From Euwallacea fornicatus (lineage: Eukaryota; Arthropoda; Insecta; Coleoptera; Curculionidae): a stretch of 64,000 bases of DNA. The notes under the pieces are model-generated. The model searched no databases, was not told the origin of the DNA, and was given only the letters and a program-made list of their open reading frames with translations. Shown one piece after another: positions 12,441 to 24,787 of this stretch (its first letter is position 1; every line of letters starts with the position of its first letter). The stretch spans positions 1,798,001-1,862,000 of the forward strand of contig NC_089553.1 in the NCBI RefSeq assembly GCF_040115645.1. Direction: 5' to 3'. Both the position numbers and the translations under genes were made by a program.

Positions 12441-13211
12441 CTTTGGAAGAGAGTAATTAAATACTGAGTTTATATGGGGTAATTAATGATGGAAATAATC
12501 TGGTGAAACATGTTTTTTCAATTTAAATTGTGATAAGCTATTCACCTTTAACCAATTGCAGGTGAAAGCTTAACAAGCTGACTTTTGAGGCTTTAAATTT
12601 AGCTTCCAACTGAGGCACTTTCATAAAAATTTACGTACTCCGTAAAATAATTTATTCTCCCTTTTGTGTTAATAAACCAAAAGACCATAAAAGTTTAGGT
12701 TTTTTTTTAAAGATTTTTACCTAGTTCCAATGGGAAGAAAATCGAAAATATGGAATTTAATTAATGACATTTGCATTCACGACAATCGCCGTTATAAAAC
12801 AATTGAGCGATGAAAAATAATGGCCGCAAACCGCGAGCACGCCATTGGTCCTAAAATGACATTATCAGATCTTGACATTTTAGTGTTTTGTTTTTAGCTT
12901 GAATAAGGCATTTTTTCGCAATCTCTCTTGGTCGGGAAGAAATATTTCGAAAAATAACAAATCTACCTTCGCACATTTAACCAATTATAGAGGGTAGCTC
13001 TAATAATGACCATGCAGGCACGCACTGTCTTTTTTTATACAGAGTTTCTCATATTTATCCTTTACTTAACGAAACTATATGTTAATTGTGCATCATTAAT
13101 GGTGGGATACACTGTAATAGTAAGAATTGCTTAGGCTGAAAAAAGAAGCCACTTTTTTCAGCATAAACAGTTAAAAATTTGCGCAATACTCAAATTAAAT
13201 TCTTGTTTTAG
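12441..13211. other. 5' flank or first intron of Syt1
   Basis: No coding block is seen. It ends in an acceptor-like TTGTTTTAG just before the first Syt1 coding exon, so at least one upstream non-coding Syt1 exon is expected, here or farther left. Confidence 0.45.
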
Positions 13212-13218
13212 AACCAAA

Positions 13219-16200
13219 ATGGCTCCACGCGTAAGCAACCTCCACAAGAGGGCGGTGCCTGAACCCCCTCGCGAGACTGGTGGCACCACCGAGGAGCTCC
13301 CTAAACCATCGGATACGAAGTTGGATGTGTCGAGTACGAGGCCTCCCTCTGGCGTATCGGGAGAAGGTCCTCATATCTTTAATAATAGATCATATCATCC
13401 ATCTCACGGTCGTACAACCCCATCGGTACCAGGTAGAGGTAAAACTTACTAAGCGTTTGTTGCACACACTATTAATATTATACAGACTCGAACACTATTC
13501 ACTATAATTAACACTTATAATTAGTGTCGCTTAGTAAAAGTGCATGTGATGGTAGAACTTTGGATTTTTTAGAATGGTACCATGGATTGAACGACCTTCG
13601 CTACGAATTTTCGCCACTTTACTTATTTGGCGTTTGGGTAGAGGATCCACTTAATAGGTTCAAAGAATACTTATTGACCTACCAATGCATTTATGTTCCC
13701 TAATTAAATTTGCTTGTTACAATCCACGCCATTGTTGTTAAACAACTAAATAGATTAACGTAATGCTTATATAATAATTGGTCAAAAAACATTAAAATTA
13801 GTAGACCAAATTTTAACGAACTTTGTCCCTGTCTAGCTTTTTTTGATTACCAGGCCTGGTCGAGACAAACTCGAATCTATCGTTTGGCTCAAAATGCCCG
13901 CATATCTCCCCTGGTAAAGTAAAGAAGCACTAAACACACTCATTACACTGCAATTATACAAGAGCTTAAACTCAACCAGCACACTTACACTGCACATCCC
14001 AAAATGAGCGACAACGAAGACAATTCTGAGGAAAAGGGCCCTCACACTTTGAAATGGTACCCCCTGTTTCAATACAGTGTGATTGGGGCCTGGTTCTCGT
14101 GCATGGATTTCACACACGTGCTGTTGTATGTTACAGAAATTAAACCCACCGAGGGGAGCGTTACCAACGAGGTGAAAGACGTCCTGGAGACCGTCCGCAA
14201 AGAGGCTCATATGGAGAGATGGGAATTAGTTACCGTTCTTATTGGTAAAGTTTTTAACCTTTTTACATTTAGCGTATTTAAACGTTTTTGTAGCTGTGTG
14301 TGCGATAATCTTGGGAATATGCTTCTGCTGCATAAGAAGATGCTTCCGAAAGCGGCGATCGAAGGACAAAAAGGGCATGAAAGGGGCAGACCTAAAATCG
14401 ATTAACTTATTAGGTTCTTCCTACAAGGAGCAGGTATTTAATTCGATCGGTTTCAGGTTGAGATGTACAGATATACAATGTATTTTATCAAAGTTTTATT
14501 CATTTTACAGAGCATTGTTATTTTTAGGTACAGCCCGACATGGACGAACTAACGGCGAATGCTGAGGAACCTGATGAGGGCGAGAAACCAGAGATTCAGA
14601 AACTTGGAAAACTACAATTTAAGGTATAGCGATAACAAGGAAGTTTAAGCCAGTTTTGTTTAATTTTGTGCTTTATTTATTTTCTTAGTCAGTGAATTAA
14701 AAATTATTTATGCATTTGTTTTATTATTGAGACTGTCCATCGCCATTTCAAGTTCTTATTTCAATATTTTTTCCCTTAGTGAAAATGGCAATTTTGAGTA
14801 GTAACCAAGTTGGAAAAAATGCTAATTTATATAACGAGTAGATTTCCGATTGTGAAAAGGGTACGAATTACATAATGTCGTGGTTTCCTAATGTGTTTGA
14901 TACAAGATTTTTTTTAATAATTTTAACTTGCATGTAACATATGTATATTGTACTTTTTATCATCATTTAAAAAAAGTGAATTTTTTCCTTATAACTTACC
15001 ATCGTCTGTTGAAAAAAGTAAACCATTTCGAAACTACAAACGGCTTTAGAAGTGTCAATTTAAATATCAAACTAGATTTGTTTGCATTCGTACGTATATT
15101 TTTGGTAGATATAAAATTTTCTTCTTTTTCCTTCGTTTTCTCTTTTCTTACATATGCCTTCCTCATGCAAGCTACATGAGTAACATGGAAAGTTATATGG
15201 GAAAAATTTTTAATAAAATCAGTTTTTATAGTTATTTAAAAGAAATATTTGAATAAGGGATATGTGTTAGGGAGATGTTTTCATCGAACGGCAAAATTAA
15301 GAAAAATCATATATTTAATTCATTAAGAAATGCTATTTTTTGTAACTCCTGTCATATTGCGGGACTTCACTTGACTCGTTCGCAAACTCCCACTAATTAA
15401 CACACTTGTATGTTAAGTACCCGTAACAATACGAGTGTGTTAGCACTGGTTTTAGCGACTATTGTCTGCGTGGGTAATGTTTACCTTCGTACTGAGTTAT
15501 GGGAAACGAAACAAAGGCTATACCGTAATGGAGGTTTGCTTCTTTTGTTATTATACGACACTGCTTTTCGAGAGATAATCAGTTTTCCGGCTATATTTAA
15601 AACTCTTCGTATTTCAGCTTGAATACGACTTCAATCAAAACAGCTTATCAGTGACGGTAATCCAGGCTGAAGACCTTCCTGCTCTGGACATGGGAGGTAC
15701 CTCTGATCCCTACGTCAAGGTCTATCTTCTTCCAGATAAAAAAAAGAAATTCGAAACCAAAGTCCACAGGAAAACCCTCAATCCCGTGTTCAATGAAACC
15801 TTCGTTTTCAAGGTAACTCGAATACGATAAGGCGTAACGTTATAAACACAGTATGTCTTCACCATAAAATCGACAATTTTAGGGTATTCCCTACGCTGAG
15901 GCAATGAACAAGACTTTGGTGTTTGCCATATTCGATTTTGATCGTTTCTCTAAGCACGATCAGATTGGAGAGGTGAAAGTTCCATTATGTCAGATAGATT
16001 TGGCACAGACCATCGAAGAATGGAGAGAACTGCAAAGCGTCGAAGGAGAAGGTGGCCAGGTGATATCATTTTATTTCCTTCCTCACATTCTACATTTCTA
16101 CGCAATTTCGTTAATACCCTTGTTGAATAATCTTGGGTGGCATAGAACAACCTACACCCAGTTCGGACCAAAGATGTTGTTTGCAGCAAAGTACACACTT

Positions 16201-19200
16201 TAATAAACTTGACAATTTCTGCCATCTTCTTCATATACCATAATATGCCTCAGAACTTTCAGAATTTGATGCAACTGTAAAAATTTGATTTGTCGCCTAC
16301 ACTCAAAAATAAGGTATTTTTTTACTAAATGACAATTATAACCATACTGGCAATACTAGGATCTGACAATTTTGACTCGTGACAGAATGTCTACGAGTCA
16401 AAAATTTTACGAAGATGTCAGAAATGCGTACCATTTGAGTTATGAAATTCTCTCCCAAATTCAACTTGTACATCGAAAATTCTAGATAATTCCAGTCCAA
16501 TCTGGATCAGAAAAAAGCGCATGGTCACCATGCGTGCTTTTTAACTTGTAAATTATATTTATCTGCATAACCATAAAATGAATCGATAATTTTCAATGCA
16601 CTTGTTATGCAACATATGATTATTTACTTAATGAAACTTCCCGCAGTGTATACATGCAAAATGAGATAAAATCATTGTTCATCAAATTATATGCCCTTTT
16701 CGACGTCTATTTATATTTTTATTTTACCATTTTTCTCAATAATGAAATTTACAGGGTAAACTAGAACGAAGAGATCGTGTCAACAACATAAATTAGAGAT
16801 TCCAAAAACTTAACACATTTAGAGTCCAAGTCATAATTTATGAAATGGTATCATAAGTAGGTACCAATTAAAGATGCTCAGTCTTTTTCTACATGTCTCA
16901 GACTGTGACTAACCTGAACTTGATTTTTTCGTCACTACGAAAAGCCTTCAAAAGGTGCCTCACTGGTGTTCTGGTGATACGGTAGGTTGGGGTCCATTGA
17001 AGCACCTACCCACTTTTGTTTTTGCTCTGATCTTTCCCTGGTCTTCAATTGCTACATCTTTTTGCTAATTTCTAACCAACTCACCCTATGTTACTTTCTG
17101 CATGGCTACTTCAAGATGTTCGCTATTCTTGAGCAATCCGCACTTATTCTTATTTCATCTTGCATTTTCATAAAAATCAGGTTTACATTGAAAGTTTGTA
17201 GGACTAATTCATTGGTAGATTAGGTTATGGTTGTGGGTTGGTGTGAGTTGGCAGTCCTCCAGTTGAATTTCGCCACTTGGCCCATATGACGTCATTCAAT
17301 TCGTTTTCCTGCTCGTCCTGTTTTGAGGACTTCTCTAAATTTAACCCATTTGCCCTCAGCATTTGCCCCTCGCGTTTTCCACCCATTGCTGATCCAGTCT
17401 CGTACCTCTCTCACTGTAGGGCAGAACGATGACAAACGCGGTAATACTCGGGCTCGGGGGCGGAGGCATCCATTTTAATCTGAAGTAGGCATTTTCAACA
17501 TCTAATTAAATAGTTTTTAATTTTCAATTTTTTAATCATTTTTATTAGACATAAATTATTCCAAAAATTTGATATTCAGACTTCCTTTTTTCTCGTTTCG
17601 GACCTCAATTATGAGTTGTGTGGCCCTAAATGTGTTAAATTTTAAAAATGGGCCTCTAAAGAAATTTTATACAGGTATCACCGGCTTAAGTTGGAACATA
17701 ATAATTGTACAAGTTGGAGGAGGACCGCATAAGGTTTAATATGCCTCCAACAAAGACCAGCAACAAAGTGGGCGGAATCGATCCAGTTAGAGTTCGTACT
17801 TCTGTAGATGTTTAGATTCGTACCGATTTCGCTTCCTCCGCGGTGATAGATTTTTTTTACATCACAGCAAAAACCAGCTGCATATACAAATAAGAGCAAA
17901 AAATCCAAAACACGATAATTCTGCCCGTTGAAATCGAAATTCCTCATATGCTTCACCCACACTGATCAGTTTATTTATTTTCCGATGTCCTTTTAAACGA
18001 TAAACTAATCGTTTTAGTCTTCGGCTCACCAAAAGATCACAAACAAATATCAGCGAATCCATATCATCGTATTCATACATGAAGTACTTAAGTTATGCCA
18101 TAATGGGGAAATGTATGACAACTTAGAAATAAATAAAGCTTCGAAACTTATTTAATCAATTACTAAAACATGTCAGTAAAAGTCCTAAAATCACAAGAGA
18201 TCTGCAACTGGGTCTGAACTGACTCCGCCCACTTCGTTGGTGGTCTATGTCGGACCCATGTTAAAACTTATGCGATCATTTTCGCATTTGCAGAATTCCC
18301 ATGTTCCGACTCCAACTGATGATAAACGAACATACAGCCTGTCCGGTTTTCGTTGGACAGCGGCTGTATCTGGGTAAGTAGAGCAAGTAGCAACTTCGCA
18401 AAAAAAAAATTATTACTAATGTGACTATGAGAAATCTCTGGAAAATATTTTCAGCTTCGTGAAATCGCCGTAAGGGGGCGTAGTAGAGACGGTAGTTTCT
18501 TAAAATCGACAAATCTATACTAAGTCACTAGTAAAAACCTACACTTTTCCCGAAAGACGCATTTCAATATTTTTTTTCGCTTTTGACTTACTGATAAATA
18601 ACTGAATTGAAATGCGCCTTTCGGGAAAAGTGTAGGTTTTTTAAAGCTCTACAAGATGGGCTTATGAAAATAGTATAGTTCCATTTGACTTATTAAAGAA
18701 AAATGAAGAAAACCGCTATTACCTGAAAGAATGCCCTCTAGCGATTTTGTTCTAGACTATGGATTTTTGGTCAATGTGGATATTAAATCGGCTTATAATT
18801 CCTTCACAATGAAGTACAGAATCACTGAAATCGGATAATTAGAAACAGAGATATGATTGTTTGAATTTAAAATGATTTATCAGCTTCCCTCACTTTTATT
18901 ATGTAAGTTATGAAATTATGTGTCGAACAAAAAAGTTTCAGAATGATGTAATCTTATTGATAGTAAATTAAAATGTGTTACTTAACTAGTGACTTAGTAC
19001 AGATTTGTCGATTTTAAGGAACTACCGTCCCTACTACGCCCCCTAACGGTGATTTCACGAAGCTGAAAATTTTTTCCCGAGATTTCTCATAGTCACATTA
19101 GTAATAAATTTCTTTTCCGAAGTTGCTACTTGCTCTACTTACTGAGATACAGCCGCTGTCCAACGAAAACCGGACAAGCTGTAAATTGGTTGTTTTTTAT

Positions 19201-22200
19201 TACGCAATTTGCCCTTTCTGGTTTACCTTGCACATTTCACTGACATGTAGAAGATGCCTAAATAAAAATTAAAGTTCACGTCGAGAAGAGGATTCTTTAA
19301 TATGTAATTCAATAAAGAATGAATTTATTTTGTCCTCTATGTATTCACTGCGTAGGCAGTTGCATCAAATTTTTGATTATCTCGTTCAATCGCTGTAATT
19401 TTGACTTTAGTAGATCAAACGTTTCCTATATTATATATTTACTGCACTCGAAACGACTTAGGCATCTCACAACTTTTTTTTAGTAGACTCTTCATTCAGA
19501 AGCTTTAAAGCTGGCGACTTAAACTTGTTAACTGATAGTGCAGTTGCTTTTTCTTAATATTTAAAAGTTACAGCAGTCTAAGAAACGAAAGACTCTGTCC
19601 TAGACGCGACCCTTCACATTAACCTGGTCAATTTAACATTTTCCTATAAAACTGCGTTTTAAATTGGCCAAGTTATACAAGTTTACACTCTGTGACTGAA
19701 AGCAGTGGACATTTTATATTGACGTAAAATATTTTCTCTTTTTCCTAATATTATCTCGTTCTGCTTTGATTGGCTGTGTTTCTGGTTGTGCCCGGCGCAT
19801 TTGTGCATGATCTGCTTCCAATACGATCACTTTACTGTTCACGTAAGTATATTTCATCATTTATGGTCTTTCAGTGCTGGATCTCCCATCTGCGTCAATG
19901 GGAGATCTTGCATCACCTCCTCATTTATGTCACAGCAAATAAGCGTTAGATGAGCCGATCTAAGCTCAATTTGTAAAGTTAACTTATAGTGCTTATTTGC
20001 CTCTTAACTTATTACATTGTAGTGTTAACTAATTTAAAAGTTAGGGGCAAAATTCCTTGCTAATCGATCATTTTTTTGGCGAAGACTTTGGCCCTTCTTC
20101 TTGCATATTTTTCTAAACCTTTTCAAATATATTTATTCATGTTGATATCGACACAATTTTATACCTATCATGCTATAAAAATTGTATCTAAAATATTGGC
20201 TTGTCTGCATTTAATTAATCACATAAATTAGGGATCATTAATTTAAGGTTACAAAACATACACTTTAGGCCTTATTAAAACGAGATTATTCTGTTTTAGC
20301 CCGATTAGGCAGTGATGTCTTCTGATGGACACTTAACAGACCAAACACTTCAATGCATAACTTTTCAATATTTCCCTCTTTTAATAAGAAATTGAAAACT
20401 ACACATACAAAAATATCTGGATAAAATGGAGAATGTAATTTTGCTCAGGATATTCAGTCATAGGTGTCTGTTTCTGGAGCTCGATAATGGGAGTCTCTCT
20501 AACCATAAAACATACGAGGTCGGTTGTTTTAGGCAAAGTGGCGCAATATGAAATAATGCCGTCTTAAAATTTACAAAACTCCCATGACTTTCGAAAAAAA
20601 CTGAAATTTGAGATTTTAAAAAAAATTTTCCAAATTTTATTCAGTCAAGTAATTCAAACCGATTGACATTTACATTTCGTCACTGTAACTTTTCTTCTTC
20701 TTCTTCATCTTGGCTTTTCAATTTTCGGTAACCATCAACTATGTGTTTTGTTATAAGCGCCATCTTGGATTTTACTTTTTCAAAATCAACTTTTGTTCTA
20801 ATTACAATGATTTATCGCATGTTAAGCTTCGGTCTTGCAGTTTGGTAGATATATAAATCCTATTTTCGCAGAATGCTTTGGAAATAATAAAATAAGTAAC
20901 GAGTAAATAAGAAAAATTATAAAAGATGTTCGACAAGTTTGCTTCCAAATACTGCTCTATGCACCTTCTTAAATTCTACATTGATCTAAAACGTCTCTTA
21001 TTCGAATTTTGGTCCTTAAGCTGTCATGATGTTCTTTCGCAGCTTGTTAATATCGGTGGGTACAGATTTATAAATGAAATTCCCCATAAACAATAATTAA
21101 ATGAGGAAAGGTCCGGTAAACATGCCGGCCAACGTGTCTTTATTGTTTGAAACTAATCTACCAGGAAATAGAGACCTAGACATAGTACCAAACTTGACTA
21201 AGTTTCTATGAAGAAACAGAAAATGTTTTTTACTGATTATTGCCTTTCTAAGTACTGCTGTACATTTCTATGGAAAGCACAATTCCTAACATTATCTCGT
21301 GTTTTTCCACTTGATAGAGACGTTTTGTTCAGAAATTTACCCTCATTTTTTAACTGTACCTGACGTGAAGCCAAATTCAATAAAATTATCGAAAGTATCT
21401 ATATAAAACAAAAGCGTGGATGTTATTTTCTAGGAATTCTTTGCCAAAACAAAATTTTTTGTATTGGTACCAAACCGGAAGTCTGAATTCCAACACGTAA
21501 TTCATAATAGTAATCAGAAAAAAAGCTGAATTTAAAAACGTGAAAGCTTAACATGACGTCCATAAGAAAAAAACAAAGTTGATGAAGATTGCGAAAAATC
21601 GAAACATCGCATTTTAAATATGACATGAACACGTGGAAAAAAATCACATTGATTAAGTGTTAATAATTCTGAATGACCCTGTTAAATAAACTGACGAAAA
21701 AATAAAAACCTTTTTACACATTTTTAGATTTTTTCGAAAATCTCCGAAAACCATCGGATTTTCTTTTATTTTAAGGTGGCACGTTTTTGAACTCCAAAAT
21801 GCGCAGATTTGTCGTAATTTAACCGACTTCATGTCCTTTATGGTTATTGAAATTCCCAGAACACAGAAACGGATACTTCATGGTGGACTGCAATATTAAC
21901 CAAAACCAACTGCTGATGATAAATTTTCAATTTTTTGATGCTGAAAAATCGATTTTGAACGAATACTTTGTTAATAGAAGTTTCCGCAAAGTTTTCTCAT
22001 AAAGTTTTAAACTGGAAATTCAAGGAAATGGCTGAAAGTTCGATTTAAAAATTGGTTTTGTTCGATTTTTCGCGTGTTTGCCGCTATCGTTCCTTCGCCG
22101 TGAACCTGACGCCACCAAGAGAAGTCAATCAAAGCTTTAACCATCAAACTAGCGCAGAAACTATAATTGATGTAGTGCCTTTTTCGAGGTACTTTTTCTA

Positions 22201-24787
22201 CGAAATGCGTTTAGCACATCTGCTTTTAACGCAAAAATATATACCCCAAATCGCCAACCCGTCGAAAGCACATACTATACCTTTTATACCGTGCGGCTCT
22301 AAATTGTCACTCCCCCCCCCCCTTCCCCCCTCCCACCCCCTATAACTTTATCACAAATTATTGTTTATCAAATATATAAAAGTCGTATTAAATATAACAA
22401 AAATATAATCTTCTGACGTTTTTTTTTTTTTTAATTGTTGCCTACGTCACAGACACCCCAAAATAGACGATTTTTCAAATTGAAATATATGTTAAATGGC
22501 ACTTCAAATTAAAGGTTTTTTAAAATTACATTCAATGGTATTTTGCGATTCAAAATCTACCGATTAGTTTTCGAGAAATATGGCTATAATTTTTTCATAC
22601 CATACAAAATCAGTTACATAATACGTAAACAATGAAAATCTTGTGTGTTGATGGAAAATTGGTATATTTCTTATTTTGTGTTCAGAAACAGTCTTTAGCT
22701 TGAAAAAAAACGTAAAAATTTATTTAAAAAAATAAATAAAAGTAACCAAAAATTTTTTGTGAAACCAAAATTAAAAACAATCAACTTCTTATCAACACAC
22801 AAATTTTTTTATTGTTTACGTACTATTTATCGAAGTCTGTATTTACATGTTTACATTTTTTACCAAATTTTATAGCTGTTTTTTTTTTAACTAACGAATA
22901 GATTTTGAACCGAAATCACTATTGAATGTAGTTTTGAAAGACCTTTAAATTGAGGTACCACTTGCTCTATGTTTCAGTTTAAAAAATTATCAATTTTACG
23001 CTACCGGTGATGCAAGCAACATTAAAAAAAACGTGAAAAAAAGTTGTTTGTTGTCCTATTGAATGCTACTTTTAAATTTTTAAAAAATAATAATTTGTTG
23101 AAAAGTTAGGGGGGAGGTCAATTTAGAACCACACGGTAGACAATGTGTTTTCCCCATACATACTATTTACTGCAAAGATAAAATCGGCACCTTCTAGGTC
23201 TCCATTATTGTAAGTAGCTTAAAAAATCTTAGTCCAAAGCACAATAAACTAAAGAATATTTTGGATACAAACAAATCTACTCAAATTTCTCCTAGTCAAA
23301 CTTCGCACCATCTTGTTTATACTGATCTTATTTCTATACAATTTTCTGCATGAAATTCTTTTTGTTGGCATCTGCATCTCTGGCTGATTTTTCTGAGAGT
23401 TTACATTAATTAACTTGGTCGGTAAAAGTTAAGTTTCTGGTGTTTTAAAGAGTGTTCAATAAATCAACATTCAAGTCGATTTAAATAGATTGATACGAAG
23501 ACTTTCCATTTTTATTGAACGCTGCTATATATTATGCACCGTCCATGTACTTTGTAAAAGCAAGATTTAGGGTGAAATACCAATTGAAATATTGGTGTGT
23601 ATGCCAATTTTTTTCTTCCAGCATGCCAGCACCGTTAGTTAGATAAACAGCACAGTACATTTCCTCTTTTTTTGGAGCTTTAGTTGCGGAAACAAAGCCT
23701 AAAGCTGATGCTTTTAGGTTGTTCCTACAGACTAAAACTTTAGACATTGGCTTTGTTTCCCCAGATAAACACTTCGAGCTATAGTAAGGTTTTGGTGCCA
23801 CTAACATGTCCGAAGTAAGGTACTTTTTCACATACCAATACGATCAAATCAATTCATCATCTTTTGCTGAACATGTCTATGGTGTACTGTGATAGATTTT
23901 TGTCATAAAACTTTGTTTCTTGAGTGAATGATTTTATGAAAATAAGCTGGTTTGAGCTGGGTGTCTCAATCTACAATGCAGACAAATTTTAGATACGATT
24001 TAATTTGCTAAAACCCTTTTTTTCAGTGTACCCATCAGTGTTTGTTGCCCCCTAATAACACCTAAGTCTTAATTGCACATGAAACTCTGCAATGTCCTCA
24101 TCTCACTACAATTGCATTATTGTGTTTTACCTCAATGCCAGTTTTTAAATATAAATGTGACAACTGAGATTTAGATGTGTTAAAAACTGCATACTAAGGA
24201 GCTTTAATTCGGCTTACTCCACCATAACTAATTGCAGGACAATAAGTTGGGAGACATTTGTTTCTCCCTGAGATACGTCCCCACTGCTGGAAAACTAACT
24301 GTCGTTATCCTGGAAGCCAAAAATCTTAAAAAAATGGACGTTGGTGGATTATCCGGTCAGTCAAAACTATATCTCCACTCTGCTTGAGCTTACTAAAACC
24401 TCCTAATTGCAGACCCTTACGTAAAGATCGCATTGATGCAAAACGGAAAGAGGCTCAAGAAGAAGAAGACTAGCATCAAGAAATGCACTCTCAATCCTTA
24501 CTACAATGAATCATTTACTTTCGAAGTACCTTTCGAACAAATACAGGTAGAAATTGACCAAACCTGAAGTCACATTTACTTATTAATCCCCACAGAAAGT
24601 GAACCTGGTCATCACAGTGGTGGACTACGACAGAATTGGCACTTCTGAACCTATAGGAAAAGTTGTATTGGGCTACAATGCGAGTGGAACGGAGCTCCGC
24701 CATTGGTCAGACATGCTGGCATCGCCGCGCAGACCCATCGCGCAATGGCACACTCTCAAAGACCCTGAGGATGAGAAAAAGGACTAA
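13219..24787 (+). CDS. Syt1: Synaptotagmin 1
   Basis: Coding exons: 13219-13438 (or -13432), 14137-14244, 14294-14433, 14528-14623, 15618-15812, 15883-16059, 24238-24355, 24413-24546 and 24596-24787; all phases join, giving about 459 residues. Order: a short variable lumenal N terminus; a transmembrane helix (ERWELVTVLIAVCAIILGI) followed by CFCCIRRCFRKRR; a linker with VQPDMDEL; C2A; C2B. C2A has the Ca2+-loop acids (LDMGGTSDPYVK, FDFDRFSKHDQIG). C2B has MDVGGLSDPYVK, the polybasic KRLKKKKT strand and VVDYDRIGTSEPIG, and ends WHTLKDPEDEKKD. Syt1 is the synaptic-vesicle Ca2+ sensor that triggers SNARE-driven fusion. The acceptor before 13219 and the ATG context AAAATGG support this start. A different N terminus from 14004 is also possible. 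Identity is essentially certain from the C2 sequences; exon 1 is the weakest part. Confidence 0.95.
14004..14244 (+). CDS. Syt1: Alternative first coding exon of Syt1 (candidate)
   Basis: An ATG in good context (CCAAAATGAG) at 14004 opens a frame that runs without a stop straight into the exon at 14137-14244, so no splice is needed before the transmembrane segment. It would replace the 13219 exon with an acidic start (MSDNEDNSEEKGPHTLKW) followed by about 26 fairly hydrophobic residues, giving a protein of about 430 residues. The same DNA up to 14136 also works as the last part of an intron, because TTGTATGTTACAG is a good acceptor at 14136. The two versions are therefore mutually exclusive. 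Whether the readthrough version is transcribed cannot be told from sequence. Confidence 0.35.
16060..17669 (+). other. Proximal part of the long Syt1 intron
   Basis: Opens with GTGATA after the C2A exon. No coding block or recognisable element is seen before the dispersed element at 17672. Confidence 0.5.
17672..18332. mobile_element. Dispersed TA-flanked non-autonomous element, copy B
   Basis: Starts TA-CAGGTATCACC and carries inverted terminal arms. The left arm contains AGGACCGCATAAGGTTTAAT and AAGTGGGCGGA, and the right arm holds their inverted counterparts (ACTCCGCCCACTTCGTTGG, ACTTATGCGATCATT). The interior matches copies at 1-350, 39954-40815 and 49625-50348. The right end abuts another foldback element. 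Termini and TA flanks fit a Tc1/mariner-like MITE. Confidence 0.7.
18335..19181. mobile_element. Foldback element with ~200-bp inverted arms and a nested hairpin
   Basis: The outer arms (18335 to about 18533, and about 18983-19181) are near-perfect inverted copies starting CAGCCTGTCCGGTTTTCG and ending CGAAAACCGGACAAGCTG, flanked by TA on each side (18333-18334 and 19182-19183). Inside lies a second inverted pair, about 18534-18568 and 18605-18641 (AAACCTACACTTTTCCCGAAAG and its complement). No transposase is present. High arm identity suggests recent activity relative to the other foldbacks. Confidence 0.85.
19184..22286 (+). other. Middle part of the long Syt1 intron
   Basis: About 3.1 kb of AT-rich intronic sequence. 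No exon with conserved synaptotagmin coding was found, and no other gene is recognised on either strand. Confidence 0.45.
22289..23136. mobile_element. Large palindromic foldback element in the Syt1 intron
   Basis: Arms of over 400 bp form an imperfect palindrome. The outer ends are CCGTGCGGCTCTAAATTG at 22289 and its complement (CAATTTAGAACCACACGG) ending at 23136, flanked by TA (22287-22288 and 23137-23138). Inner matching pairs include ACGTAAACAATGAAAATC with ATTGTTTACGTACTATTT, and TTGATGGAAAA versus ACTTCTTATCAACACAC. A C-rich tract (about 22309-22340) lies near the left end and its G-rich counterpart near 23108. There is no transposase, and the termini differ from the CAGGG-type foldbacks elsewhere in the window. 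Confidence 0.75.
23139..24237 (+). other. Distal part of the long Syt1 intron
   Basis: Includes a minus-strand open frame at 23532-23831, listed separately. Otherwise no feature until the AATTGCAG acceptor of the first C2B exon. Confidence 0.45.
23532..23831 (-). CDS. Unrecognised 99-codon open frame inside the Syt1 intron
   Basis: The frame starts at a GTG and reads KKYLTSDMLVAPKPYYSSKC, then ETKPMSKVLVCRNNLKASA, then APKKEEMYCAVYLTNGAG. Its composition is more protein-like than the surrounding AT-rich chance frames, with spaced Cys, Gly, Pro and Trp. I do not recognise a family. A fragment of an old transposon protein is the likeliest explanation; chance is possible. No ATG, promoter or splice context supports expression. 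Confidence 0.2.
   Translation of the reverse strand: MKKYLTSDMLVAPKPYYSSKCLSGETKPMSKVLVCRNNLKASALGFVSATKAPKKEEMYCAVYLTNGAGMLEEKNWHTHQYFNWYFTLNLAFTKYMDGA

Noticed and set aside
15410..15622. Separate small membrane protein inside the Syt1 intron
   Set aside because: The open frame overlaps the C2A acceptor in a different frame and has no splice or promoter support.
22309..22340. C-rich tract as a G-quadruplex
   Set aside because: It is a simple homopolymer-like part of the palindromic element's left arm; no spaced G-run pattern beyond this.
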